From the NCBI GenBank assembly GCA_963931055.1, contig OZ006987.1, positions 372,001 to 436,000 on the forward strand: a stretch of 64,000 bases of DNA, written 5' to 3'. The translations under genes were made by a program, and so were the position numbers. This DNA is from Coprenecus sp949297365 (GTDB lineage: Bacteria > Bacteroidota > Bacteroidia > Bacteroidales > UBA932). The first letter of the stretch is position 1, and each line of letters begins with the position of its first letter. Shown here one piece after another: positions 18,682 to 27,232 of the stretch. The notes below the pieces were generated by a model that was not told the origin of the DNA, did no database searches, and was given only the letters and a program-made list of their open reading frames with translations.

Positions 18682-20334
18682 CTAGTTGAACTTTGACAGA
18701 AATTCCTGCATCGAGACATTGTCTCCGTTTATACCCAGTTTCCTGCGCAGTCTCCCTCGTGCGGTATTGATACTCTGCACCGACTGGCGGGTGATATCGG
18801 ATATCTCTTTCGTCGTAAGGCTCATATTGAGAAAGACGCAGAGCCTCCTCTCATTAAGAGTGAGCGAAGGATACGCCTGTATCAGATTTCGGTAGAAATC
18901 CGAGTCAAACTTAGGAACGAACGACTTTATCTCCATCCACTCATCCCGCTTTTTCGTATCTTTCAGATCGCTGCATATACGGGCAAGCTGCTCCTTCTGT
19001 CCCGCATCCTCAATACCCGCCCCGAGTTTATTGAGATTCTCTATGGTGTCGTTCACCAGACAGTCCGTCTTATACTGCTGCATCTGCTTGAGGTCCTCGA
19101 TCTCTTTCTTAGCCGCCAGTTCCTGTTCCCGGCGTTTTATATCATATTCGCGCCTCTTGTACATCATCACCGCAAAGACCGAGATCAGGGCAAGAAGCAG
19201 AATACTTATGGAGAGCCATAGCGTAAGAGTCCTCCTCTGCGAGATTTCCTCAGCCCTCTGCTCGCTGAGCAACCTGTCATTCTGGACTTTGAAGAGTTCG
19301 ATGACCGCACCTTCCCGGTCATACTGCCTGGAGGCCTGATAATACTCATACAGCGAATTGTAGGCATTCTCATAGTCTCCATCTTCCGCATATATCTCCT
19401 GAAGCAGTTCCAGGCAGGCCTGCCGTCTCTCTCCGAACTCTCCCAGGCTGTACAGATCGACGGCCTTGCGCAGCGAGACAACCGCAGCGTCCATATTGCC
19501 CTGATTGTAGCTCAGGAGTCCCGAATAGTAATAATACTGCCCGTTCTCTCCCACATCAGTCAATATCGGCCTGGCCTTCTCCAGATATTCACGTGCCGTG
19601 TCATATGACTTGGCGCGGATGGACATAAGGCTCATGTTTATGTACACTCTGGCCAGCATCGAGGTATTGCCGGACTCACGGCACAGTTCGGCACATTCCG
19701 TCAGAAGCCTGCGGGTCTGGAGTGAGTCAGACTGACTGTATATGTACACGGCGATATTGTTGAGAGCCAGCACCAACATGGATGTATCCCTCATGGATTC
19801 GGCTCCTTTGACACACCTGCTGAAATATTCCTTGGACCTGTCATAATCCCGGCAGGCGTAGTATAACGCACCGAGAAGATTCACACATTCCAGATGTTCC
19901 TTACTCTCCCTGCCTTCCGAATACACATCCATCGCATTGTTGACATGTACGAAAGACTTGTGAAACGTACCTGTCCTGTAATACAGCTTGGCAAGCTCCA
20001 GTTCATTCCTGGCATAGTCCCGCCTGTGCTCCGGACTCTTGCCATATCCGGCAGAAGCCAGGCTACGCCATCTGAGTGCCTCGGAATAACGGAAGGACTT
20101 GTCCAGATACTCCGCCAGGTCCTCCGCCATTGCGGCTGTCTGCACGTCCACCGAGGCAGAATCTATTCTGGACAGAATTACGGCCGCAGCATCCATCGCG
20201 TCGGGAATATCCCCTTTCTCCAAGGAGTTCTCGTACAGACCCAGCAATACCGAGTCCCGGCTCTCGGCTGAGACTTTCACCGTTCCGGACAGAAATGACA
20301 GGACCACAAGCAGACACAAACGCAGATATCTCAT
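18682..20334 (-). CDS. Membrane regulator: periplasmic TPRs, one TM helix, coiled coil, LuxR-type HTH
   Basis: 550 aa from the ATG at 20334 (an upstream ATG lies within the promoter). Order: signal sequence; TPR array ~30-350 (e.g. LYYRTGTFHKSFVHVNNAMD); TM helix LTLWLSISILLLALISVFAV; a charged coiled coil (YDIKRREQELAAKKEIEDLK); C-terminal HTH with LTTKEISDITRQSVQSINTA and RGRLRRKLG. This layout occurs repeatedly in Bacteroidales as a one-component sensor-regulator. Target genes are unknown and no transport or polysaccharide locus is adjacent. Confidence 0.8.
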   Translation of the reverse strand: MRYLRLCLLVVLSFLSGTVKVSAESRDSVLLGLYENSLEKGDIPDAMDAAAVILSRIDSASVDVQTAAMAEDLAEYLDKSFRYSEALRWRSLASAGYGKSPEHRRDYARNELELAKLYYRTGTFHKSFVHVNNAMDVYSEGRESKEHLECVNLLGALYYACRDYDRSKEYFSRCVKGAESMRDTSMLVLALNNIAVYIYSQSDSLQTRRLLTECAELCRESGNTSMLARVYINMSLMSIRAKSYDTAREYLEKARPILTDVGENGQYYYYSGLLSYNQGNMDAAVVSLRKAVDLYSLGEFGERRQACLELLQEIYAEDGDYENAYNSLYEYYQASRQYDREGAVIELFKVQNDRLLSEQRAEEISQRRTLTLWLSISILLLALISVFAVMMYKRREYDIKRREQELAAKKEIEDLKQMQQYKTDCLVNDTIENLNKLGAGIEDAGQKEQLARICSDLKDTKKRDEWMEIKSFVPKFDSDFYRNLIQAYPSLTLNERRLCVFLNMSLTTKEISDITRQSVQSINTARGRLRRKLGINGDNVSMQEFLSKFN

Positions 20335-20356
20335 AAGACAAGTTCCTTTGTGCGGA

Positions 20357-20364
20357 CAAATGTA
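20357..20364 (-). promoter_or_regulatory. -7 box for the TPR/LuxR regulator
   Basis: TACATTTG on the reverse strand, 22 bp before the ATG at 20334; it decides that start over the upstream one at 20376. Confidence 0.6.
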
Positions 20365-20365
20365 C

Positions 20366-20394
20366 AAAAAAGCCACCAGAAAATCTGATGGCTT
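20366..20394 (-). terminator. Rho-independent terminator of gap
   Basis: Reverse strand AAGCCATCAGA pairs with TCTGGTGGCTT and is followed by TTTT. It sits directly upstream of the next promoter. Confidence 0.7.
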
Positions 20395-20418
20395 GCGAAT
20401 AAATACTTTATCTGCCGT

Positions 20419-21429
20419 TTATCTGGCGTTGCCGATATAGCGGGCCATCTCCAGCACCTTGTTGGAGTAACCCCACTCGTTGTCGTACCAGGATACTACC
20501 TTGACAAATGTCGGGTCAAGCTGGATACCGGCCTTCGCGTCGAAGATGGAAGTACGGGGGTCGTTGCGGAAGTCCGTGGACACGACTGCCTCGTCGGTGT
20601 ATCCGAGGATGCCCTTGAGCTCTCCCTCAGAGGCCTCCTTCATGGCCTTGCATATATCCTCGTAAGTAGTGGCTTTCTCCAGTTCCACCGTCAGGTCCAC
20701 TACGGACACGTCGGAGGTGGGAACCCTCATGGACATACCGGTCAGCTTGCCGTTGAGCTCAGGCAGCACCTTTCCAACTGCCTTTGCAGCACCGGTGGAT
20801 GAAGGGATGATGTTCTCGAGGATACCGCGGCCGCCTCTCCAGTCCTTCTTGGAAGGGCCGTCCACTGTCTTCTGAGTAGCTGTAGCCGCATGGACTGTGG
20901 TCATAAGGCCTCTCTTGATTCCGAACCTGTCGTTGAGCACCTTTGATATAGGGGCCAGACAGTTGGTGGTGCAGGATGCGTTGGAAATAATATCCTGTCC
21001 CTTATATGATTTCTCATTGACACCGTAGACGAACATGGGAGTGTCGTCCTTTGACGGAGCGGACATGATCACTTTCTTGGCACCGGCCTCGATGTGCTTG
21101 CGCGCTTTCTCATCCGTAAGGAAAAGTCCGGTGGACTCCACTACGATCTCAGCACCGACCTCATTCCATCTGAGGTTGGCGGGATCCATCTCCGCAGTAA
21201 GGCGGATAGTCTGACCGCCCACGATAAGATTACCGTCCTTCACAGACACTTCGTGGCAGAAGGGTCCGTGTACGGAATCGTACTTCAACATGTAAGCCAG
21301 ATACTCAGGATCGAGGAGGTCATTGATCCCCACTACCTGAATGTCATCAGAGAATTTCTCCACGGCTGCACGGAAAACCATACGTCCTATGCGGCCGAAC
21401 CCATTGATACCGATTTTAATTTTTGCCAT
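20419..21429 (-). CDS. gap: Glyceraldehyde-3-phosphate dehydrogenase, type I
   Basis: 336 aa from the ATG at 21429 (MAKIKIGINGFGRIGR). Glycolytic enzyme oxidising glyceraldehyde 3-phosphate with NAD. The Rossmann GFGRIGR motif is at the N-terminus, catalytic Cys in SNASCTTNCLAP, and WYDNEWGYSNKV near the C-terminus. A frame extending to 21456 would run into the promoter box, so the shorter start is preferred. Single-gene unit with its own promoter and terminator. Confidence 0.97.
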   Translation of the reverse strand: MAKIKIGINGFGRIGRMVFRAAVEKFSDDIQVVGINDLLDPEYLAYMLKYDSVHGPFCHEVSVKDGNLIVGGQTIRLTAEMDPANLRWNEVGAEIVVESTGLFLTDEKARKHIEAGAKKVIMSAPSKDDTPMFVYGVNEKSYKGQDIISNASCTTNCLAPISKVLNDRFGIKRGLMTTVHAATATQKTVDGPSKKDWRGGRGILENIIPSSTGAAKAVGKVLPELNGKLTGMSMRVPTSDVSVVDLTVELEKATTYEDICKAMKEASEGELKGILGYTDEAVVSTDFRNDPRTSIFDAKAGIQLDPTFVKVVSWYDNEWGYSNKVLEMARYIGNAR

Positions 21430-21453
21430 AGTATTAAATTTTAATTCTACTAG

Positions 21454-21461
21454 CAAAGATA
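21454..21461 (-). promoter_or_regulatory. -7 box for gap
   Basis: TATCTTTG on the reverse strand, 24 bp before the gap ATG. Confidence 0.6.
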
Positions 21462-21483
21462 GTCATTTCCGGCAGAAATAACC

Positions 21484-21491
21484 TATATTTG
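21484..21491 (+). promoter_or_regulatory. -7 box for surE-lpxB-dapF
   Basis: TATATTTG, 18 bp before the surE ATG at 21510; back-to-back with the gap promoter. Confidence 0.6.
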
Positions 21492-21509
21492 CGGACAATA
21501 TTTTACAAT

Positions 21510-22289
21510 ATGAGATCTACCAGAGAAATCCTTATCACAAACGACGACGGAATAGACGCTGAGGGCATCCACGTACTGGCCGGAATCATGGCCGGATACG
21601 GCAATGTCACGGTCGTGGCGCCCCTGCATCCGCAGTCCGGAAAGTCCGCTGCCCTGTCCATGGACACCCCCCTGTACCTGAAGCAGGTCAAGGACGAGCC
21701 GGGCCTTCGTGAATACACATTCAACGGCACACCGGTGGACTGCGTCAAGATAGGCATCAACGAGTGCTTCCCAAAAGGCGAGCTTCCCGACATAGTCGTC
21801 TCGGGCATCAACCACGGAGCCAACTGCTCAGTAGCCTCCCTGTATTCCGGTACCCTCGGAGCCTGCATCGAAGGGACTGTCTATGAGATACCTTCGATAG
21901 GATTTTCCCTGTGTACACACAAGCCACATCCGGACTTCAGCCCGGTACTCCGGTACGCCGGCACCATCATCGAGAAGTTCCTGGAGTTTCCTCCGGACAA
22001 GGACACCTATCTCAATGTCAATTTCCCGGCCATCCCGGCGGACGAGATTCTCGGCATACGCATGGCCCGCAGAGGCCGTGGACGCTGGGTAGAGGAGTTC
22101 GACACCCATTACGATGAGAACGGAGGCAAGTATTTCATGATGGCCGGACACTTCGAGAATCATGAGAAAGAGGGCTCGGACGGAGACCACTGGCTGGTAT
22201 ACCATAAATACATCACTGTCGTTCCGCACCGCGTGGATACCACGGACTATGCGGAGATGGAGCGGCTGGGCCGGGCCTGGAATCTGTAA
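21510..22289 (+). CDS. surE: 5'/3'-nucleotidase SurE
   Basis: 259 aa metal-dependent phosphatase releasing phosphate from nucleoside monophosphates. The N-terminal metal-binding signature ILITNDDGIDAEGI is intact, followed by VVAPLHPQSGKSA and VSGINHGANC. The start at 21510 places ATG right before the conserved beginning and after the promoter. First gene of a tight three-gene operon (gap of 3 bp to lpxB). Confidence 0.95.
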   Translation: MRSTREILITNDDGIDAEGIHVLAGIMAGYGNVTVVAPLHPQSGKSAALSMDTPLYLKQVKDEPGLREYTFNGTPVDCVKIGINECFPKGELPDIVVSGINHGANCSVASLYSGTLGACIEGTVYEIPSIGFSLCTHKPHPDFSPVLRYAGTIIEKFLEFPPDKDTYLNVNFPAIPADEILGIRMARRGRGRWVEEFDTHYDENGGKYFMMAGHFENHEKEGSDGDHWLVYHKYITVVPHRVDTTDYAEMERLGRAWNL

Positions 22290-22292
22290 GCC

Positions 22293-23438
22293 ATGAGATA
22301 CTACATCATAGCCGGCGAGGCATCAGGCGACCTGCATGGGGCCAACCTGATGAAAGGCCTGCTGCGGCACGACCCGTCCTGCGGGATAAGGTTCTGGGGC
22401 GGAGGGAAAATGGCGGCCGTCGGCGGCACTCTGGTCAAGGACTACCGGGACAATGCCGTCATGGGCTTCGTGGAGGTGCTCAGCCACCTTGGCAGCATCC
22501 TGCGCAATCTCCGCTTCTGCAAGGAGGACATCCTGCAGTACAGGCCGGACGCGGTGATTCTGATTGATTATCCGGGATTCAATCTCAAGATAGCCCGCTT
22601 CGCCCATGAAAGAGGATTCAAGGTCTTCTACTACATCCCTCCGAAGGTATGGGCCCGGGGAGAGTCCAGGATCCAGCTGCTGAAAAGGTACGTGGACAAA
22701 GTCTTCATCATCTTCCCGTTCGAAGTGGGATATTTCAAGGCAAAAGGCGTGGATGCCGTCTACAACGGCAATCCGCTGGTGGACAACATCGGCAGCACTC
22801 CGTCAGTACACATGTCGCGGGAAGACTTCCTCCGCTCCCACTCCCTGACGGACGACGGACGGCCGCTGCTGGCATTTCTGGCCGGCAGCCGCAGGATGGA
22901 AGTGGACTACCTGATGCCCAGAATAGTCCGCACAGCCGCCATACTGAAGGAAAGGACGGGCGGCAGGTTCCGCTTCCTGCTGGCGGCAGCCCCGTCCATA
23001 GATCCGGAATACTACGGCAAATACATAGGAGACAGCGGCATCGAGATCATACAGAACGACACCTACGGAGTCCTGAGCCATTCCGAAGCGGCCGTAATCT
23101 CCTCCGGGACGGCAAGCCTGGAGGCCGCGATTATCGGCACGCCCCAGGTAGTCTGCTACGGGATGAATCCCATAACTTACTTTCTGGCCAGGCTGGTGGT
23201 CAGGCTGGACACCATCTCGCTGGCCAACATGATTCTAGGCAGGCATATTTTCAAGGAACTGCTGCAGGGCGACTGCACTCCGGAGCATATCGCGGACGAG
23301 GTGCTCCGCATGACGGATGACAGGGCATACCGCAGCCGCATGATAAAGGACTACGACGACATGCGGGCCATGCTCGGGGAAAGAGGCTCCGCCGAACGCA
23401 CCGCAGCCGATATCGAACAGCTCATAAAAGGACTCTGA
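22293..23438 (+). CDS. lpxB: Lipid-A-disaccharide synthase
   Basis: 381 aa glycosyltransferase (GT19) that joins UDP-diacylglucosamine and lipid X in lipid A assembly on the inner-membrane surface. Characteristic opening YYIIAGEASGDLHGANLM, then IDYPGFNLK, YYIPPKVWAR, LLAFLAGSRRMEV and SSGTASLEAAIIGTPQVVCY. Located between surE and dapF; other lpx genes are not in the window. Confidence 0.95.
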   Translation: MRYYIIAGEASGDLHGANLMKGLLRHDPSCGIRFWGGGKMAAVGGTLVKDYRDNAVMGFVEVLSHLGSILRNLRFCKEDILQYRPDAVILIDYPGFNLKIARFAHERGFKVFYYIPPKVWARGESRIQLLKRYVDKVFIIFPFEVGYFKAKGVDAVYNGNPLVDNIGSTPSVHMSREDFLRSHSLTDDGRPLLAFLAGSRRMEVDYLMPRIVRTAAILKERTGGRFRFLLAAAPSIDPEYYGKYIGDSGIEIIQNDTYGVLSHSEAAVISSGTASLEAAIIGTPQVVCYGMNPITYFLARLVVRLDTISLANMILGRHIFKELLQGDCTPEHIADEVLRMTDDRAYRSRMIKDYDDMRAMLGERGSAERTAADIEQLIKGL

Positions 23439-23440
23439 CC

Positions 23441-24271
23441 ATGGACTTCTACAAATATCAGGCGGCCGGCAACGACTTCGTGCTCGTAACTTCCCTGGAA
23501 AGCAGGGCGGATATTTCCACAGATGAGGTAATCAGACTTTGCGACCGGCGTTACGGCATCGGAGCCGACGGACTCATCATCCTGGAAGGCAGCAGGGACT
23601 ATGACTTCGCCATGCGGTTCTTCAACAATGACGGCTCGGGAGGTATGATGTGCGGCAATGGAGGCCGCTGCATAGTGGATCTGGCCGGGCGTACCGGCAT
23701 ACCGGCTTCGGGAAAGGACGGCAGCTGGGTATTCGAAGCCCCGGACGGCATTCACCGCGGCAGGATTGTCACCTCCGAGGGCAATAAGAGCATCGTCTGT
23801 CTGAGCATGAACGATATCACTTCCGCCGAGCCCGTAGAACTGCCGGAGACGGACGGCCAGGACAGCAAGGCATGGCGGATGAACACCGGCACAGACCATC
23901 TGGTAATGTTCAAGAATGACCTGAACAGTCTGGATGTCCTGAAAGAGGGCCGCAGATGGAGGTACGACAGCCGGTTCGCACCCAAAGGCGTAAATGTCAA
24001 TTTCGTACAATATTCCGGCCAGGAGGAGGCTCTGAGAGTACGTACATACGAAAAGGGAGTGGAATACGAGACGCTGTCCTGCGGCACCGGCATCATAGCC
24101 TCGGCCGTCGCGGCATGGATGAAAGGCGACCGCCGGGGAAAATACACGCTCCGGTCAACCTCGGACACCTTCACGGTGTCGTTCAGCCACCGCTGCGGAA
24201 TCTTTCAGGATGTAACCATCGAAGGACCCGCCGAACAGACATTCCGCTGTACCCCGTCCACACCCAACTGA
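23441..24271 (+). CDS. dapF: Diaminopimelate epimerase
   Basis: 276 aa. Converts LL- to meso-diaminopimelate for lysine and peptidoglycan. Two-cysteine racemase: Cys71 in MMCGNGGRC and Cys214 in LSCGTGIIAS are the proton donor/acceptor pair. N-terminal YQAAGNDFVLV is typical. Two bp after lpxB and last gene of the operon; REP-like palindromes follow. Confidence 0.96.
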   Translation: MDFYKYQAAGNDFVLVTSLESRADISTDEVIRLCDRRYGIGADGLIILEGSRDYDFAMRFFNNDGSGGMMCGNGGRCIVDLAGRTGIPASGKDGSWVFEAPDGIHRGRIVTSEGNKSIVCLSMNDITSAEPVELPETDGQDSKAWRMNTGTDHLVMFKNDLNSLDVLKEGRRWRYDSRFAPKGVNVNFVQYSGQEEALRVRTYEKGVEYETLSCGTGIIASAVAAWMKGDRRGKYTLRSTSDTFTVSFSHRCGIFQDVTIEGPAEQTFRCTPSTPN

Positions 24272-24349
24272 CCTTCCGCAGCTTCTCCCGTCCACATCAA
24301 ACAGACTTGCCTCAGCATACCGTCCGACATCCCACCCCCGCCCGCCCGC

Positions 24350-24387
24350 GAGAGTGTACCATTTTCCCGCAGATTCGGTACACCCTC
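24350..24387. repeat. 38-bp palindromic repeat, copy 3
   Basis: GAGAGTGTACC and GGTACACCCTC are inverted arms around a spacer containing CGCAGATTC. Lies between the convergent dapF and yggS genes. Confidence 0.7.
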
Positions 24388-24454
24388 CTTGGACATCCAC
24401 AGACCATCCACGCCATAATAGCTTCCAGAGCCACATTCCCGAAAAACCGCCCAC

Positions 24455-24492
24455 GAGAGTGTACCCTTTTTCCACAGATTCGGTACACTCTC
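24455..24492. repeat. 38-bp palindromic repeat, copy 4
   Basis: GAGAGTGTACC and GGTACACTCTC arms with spacer CCTTTTTCCACAGATTC-like, 67 bp after copy 3. Apart from these two repeats I see nothing in 24272-24609. Confidence 0.7.
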
Positions 24493-24609
24493 CGACCGGC
24501 GTTGAGAGAACAAGGCAACTGAGACGGACGGCGAGAGAGTTTACTGAACTTAAATGGCTGAATCAAGAATCGCGAATCGCCAGCCGAATACGGCACGGTA
24601 TTTCGCCTG

Positions 24610-25314
24610 CTATGATAAACGGACACCTCGGGGACCGAAGATTTTAGTGCCGACGCGAACCATATTGCTACCCATCTCCACCGCGATATGATAGTCGTGC
24701 GTCATCCCGAACGACTTCAGGTCAAACTGTCCCAGAAAAGGATAATCAAGAGCCTTGATGCTGTCGAACACTGAGTTCAGATGAGCGAACTCTCGGCGAA
24801 TAAGTTCCTCGTCCTCCGTAAGGGAGGCCATGCCCATGACCCCGCGGATGCGGACCTGAGAGGGATATTTCTCATTGTCCCCGGACTGACGGGCCTGCTC
24901 TATCCCTGCAAGGAATTCCATCACCTCCTCATCGGAGAAGCCCTGCTTGCTCTCCTCCGAGGCTATGTGCATCTCCAGCAGCACATCCACGCTATAGCCG
25001 TTCTGGCGGCACCAGCGTTCGATCTCGAAGAAAAGTTTCGGGGTATCCACCGAATGAATCAGCCTGACATACGGCACGGTCATCTTTATCTTGTTGCTCT
25101 GCAGATGACCGATGAAATGCCACTCTATGTCCTTGGGCAGGGAGAGGACCTTCTCCTTGAGTTCCTGGGGACGGCTCTCGCCGAAGACCCGCTGGCCCGC
25201 TTCATAGGCCTCGAGAATCTCCTCTCCCGACTTGAATTTGGACACTGCCACGAGTTCAACCCCGGAGGGCAGTTCCTGCCTCAGCGACAGGATATTCTCA
25301 CTTATGTGTCCCAT
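24610..25314 (-). CDS. YggS-family pyridoxal-phosphate homeostasis protein
   Basis: 234 aa PLP-binding TIM-barrel protein thought to buffer PLP. The PLP lysine is Lys26 in LVAVSKFKSG. Other family marks are VFGESRPQELKEK, WHFIGHLQSNK and MVRVGTKIFG at the end. No catalytic reaction is established for the family. Last gene of the DUF349-yidC-yggS unit, 19 bp after yidC. Confidence 0.92.
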   Translation of the reverse strand: MGHISENILSLRQELPSGVELVAVSKFKSGEEILEAYEAGQRVFGESRPQELKEKVLSLPKDIEWHFIGHLQSNKIKMTVPYVRLIHSVDTPKLFFEIERWCRQNGYSVDVLLEMHIASEESKQGFSDEEVMEFLAGIEQARQSGDNEKYPSQVRIRGVMGMASLTEDEELIRREFAHLNSVFDSIKALDYPFLGQFDLKSFGMTHDYHIAVEMGSNMVRVGTKIFGPRGVRLS

Positions 25315-25333
25315 TATATTTCCTCCTTATATA

Positions 25334-27229
25334 TTACCTTCGTCTTTGCTGCTGCCTCTGCTGCTCGCGGATGGCCTCCTGCTGGGCCTTCTGGATGGCC
25401 TCAAGACGCTGCTGGAACTTGGACTTGGGCTTGGCCGCACCTTTTACGGATGCGGCGCGCACCCTGGCCATGATCTTCTCCTCATCCACGAAGAAACGGC
25501 GGATGATCCAGGTCTGAAGCATCATTATGAGGTTGGAGAGCAGATAGTAGTATGTCAGACCGCTGGAGAGGTTGTTGCAGATGAACAGCATGAAGATGGG
25601 CATGAAGTAGAGGGTCATGTTGCGCATACTCTTCATCTGGGGATTGTTGTCCGCGCTGCTGCCCTGAGTCATCCTGGCCGAGAAATACATACTCAGGGCG
25701 CAGAGGATGGCGAAGAGACTGACGTGGTCACCGTACAGCGGTATATTGAATCCTAAATCGAGAATCGAGTCGTAGGTACTCAGGTCATCCGCCCACAGGA
25801 AGCCTTTCTGACGGAGCTCGAACGAGGCCGGAAAGAAACGGAACATCGCGAAGAGCACCGGGAACTGGAGCAGCATGGGGAGACAGCCTCCGAACATGCT
25901 CACACCGGCCTTGCGGTACAGGTCCATGGTCTCCTGCTGTTTCTTCAGGGCATCTTCCTGACGCGGATACTTGGCGTTGATCTTATCCAGCTCGGGCCTG
26001 AGGACATTCATCTTGGCCGAGGACATATAGGACTTGAGAGTCAGCGGCGAGATGACCAGCTTGATAAGCAGGGTCAGCAGCAGGATGATGATACCGTAGT
26101 TGCTGATGAAGCGGCCGAAGAGGTCAAATACGGGGATGATGACACCCCTGTTGATCCATCTTACGAGCCAGCCTCCGAGGGGTACTATCTTCTCAAAATC
26201 GTAATCGTAGCTCTTGAGGGTACGGAAATGGTTGGGACCGTAGTAGAACTCAAAGGGCACGGTGACATCGGCACCTGGGTCGTACTGCACGAGAGCCAGC
26301 GCCGAGCAGTTCATCAGGCGGCGGTCCGGATCGGTCTCAGGATAGAAATTCAGCGAGAGGTTGCCCGACTCGAAGTTATCCTTTGCCCTGAGTATGGCCG
26401 AGAAGTACTGCTGCTGGAAGGCCAGCCACTCGATACGGGTGGTCACTTCCTTATGCTGACCGCCGGAACGGGCTCCGCGCATCATGCCCAGATTCTCCAC
26501 CTTCTTCACCTTTCCGGGATACTTGTAATCAACGGTGGAGTACATCTGCTCGTTCTTGTACCCCCTCTCCAGACGGGGCACATCCATGTTCCAGGCTATC
26601 TCGAACTGGGATGCGTTGCGGGGAATATGGGCGTCCATATTGACCATGTGTACGTCAAAGTCCACCATATAACTGTCCGCAGGCAGATAATAACTGTGCT
26701 CTATGTACGAGTCCTCGGCGAAATACAGCCTCATGACGAGGGTGGAGTCCGTGCTGACCACCTTCTCGTAGGTAAGGTCGCCGGTGTTGATATACTGGCT
26801 GGTGTACAGCTGCAGACCGAAGTCGCTGTATCCGTCCTTCATCAGATACAGGTCGGTGCTGTCACTGGTGTAGTAATCCTTGATCAGCACGTTCTCGGCC
26901 TGACCGCCCTTAGTCGTATACCTGATCTTCAGTTTATTGTTTTCCAGATAGTAGAACTCCTCACCGCCGTTGTAAGCCGCCTCGATGAAAGGATTGGCAT
27001 ACGTGCTCCGGTATGTCTGCTGACCATCCTGGTCCGCAACGGGAGCCCCCGTGCTGTCGGTCTGCGCCTGAGCCATCTGCTCCGCGTACTCAAATGCCTT
27101 TGCGGCAGCTATCGAGTCCTGTACTCTCTTAACCTCGGCCTGCTCCCTGGCCATCCTTGCATTGAAAACCGAAAAGCCTATAAGCAGGAGTCCTATCAGC
27201 GTGATGCCGATAACAGTATTCTTGTTCAT
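25334..27229 (-). CDS. yidC: Membrane protein insertase YidC
   Basis: 631 aa. N-terminal signal-anchor helix (TVIGITLIGLLLIGFSVF), a large periplasmic beta-domain ~60-370, then the five-helix insertase core (YGIIILLLTLLIKLVISPLT, GCLPMLLQFPVLFAMFRFFP, NLSSGLTYYYLLSNLIMMLQ). The C-terminus is basic and Gln/Arg-rich (REQQRQQQRRR), as in ribosome-binding YidC tails. Three bp downstream of the DUF349 gene. Confidence 0.95.
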   Translation of the reverse strand: MNKNTVIGITLIGLLLIGFSVFNARMAREQAEVKRVQDSIAAAKAFEYAEQMAQAQTDSTGAPVADQDGQQTYRSTYANPFIEAAYNGGEEFYYLENNKLKIRYTTKGGQAENVLIKDYYTSDSTDLYLMKDGYSDFGLQLYTSQYINTGDLTYEKVVSTDSTLVMRLYFAEDSYIEHSYYLPADSYMVDFDVHMVNMDAHIPRNASQFEIAWNMDVPRLERGYKNEQMYSTVDYKYPGKVKKVENLGMMRGARSGGQHKEVTTRIEWLAFQQQYFSAILRAKDNFESGNLSLNFYPETDPDRRLMNCSALALVQYDPGADVTVPFEFYYGPNHFRTLKSYDYDFEKIVPLGGWLVRWINRGVIIPVFDLFGRFISNYGIIILLLTLLIKLVISPLTLKSYMSSAKMNVLRPELDKINAKYPRQEDALKKQQETMDLYRKAGVSMFGGCLPMLLQFPVLFAMFRFFPASFELRQKGFLWADDLSTYDSILDLGFNIPLYGDHVSLFAILCALSMYFSARMTQGSSADNNPQMKSMRNMTLYFMPIFMLFICNNLSSGLTYYYLLSNLIMMLQTWIIRRFFVDEEKIMARVRAASVKGAAKPKSKFQQRLEAIQKAQQEAIREQQRQQQRRR

Positions 27230-27232
27230 GCC

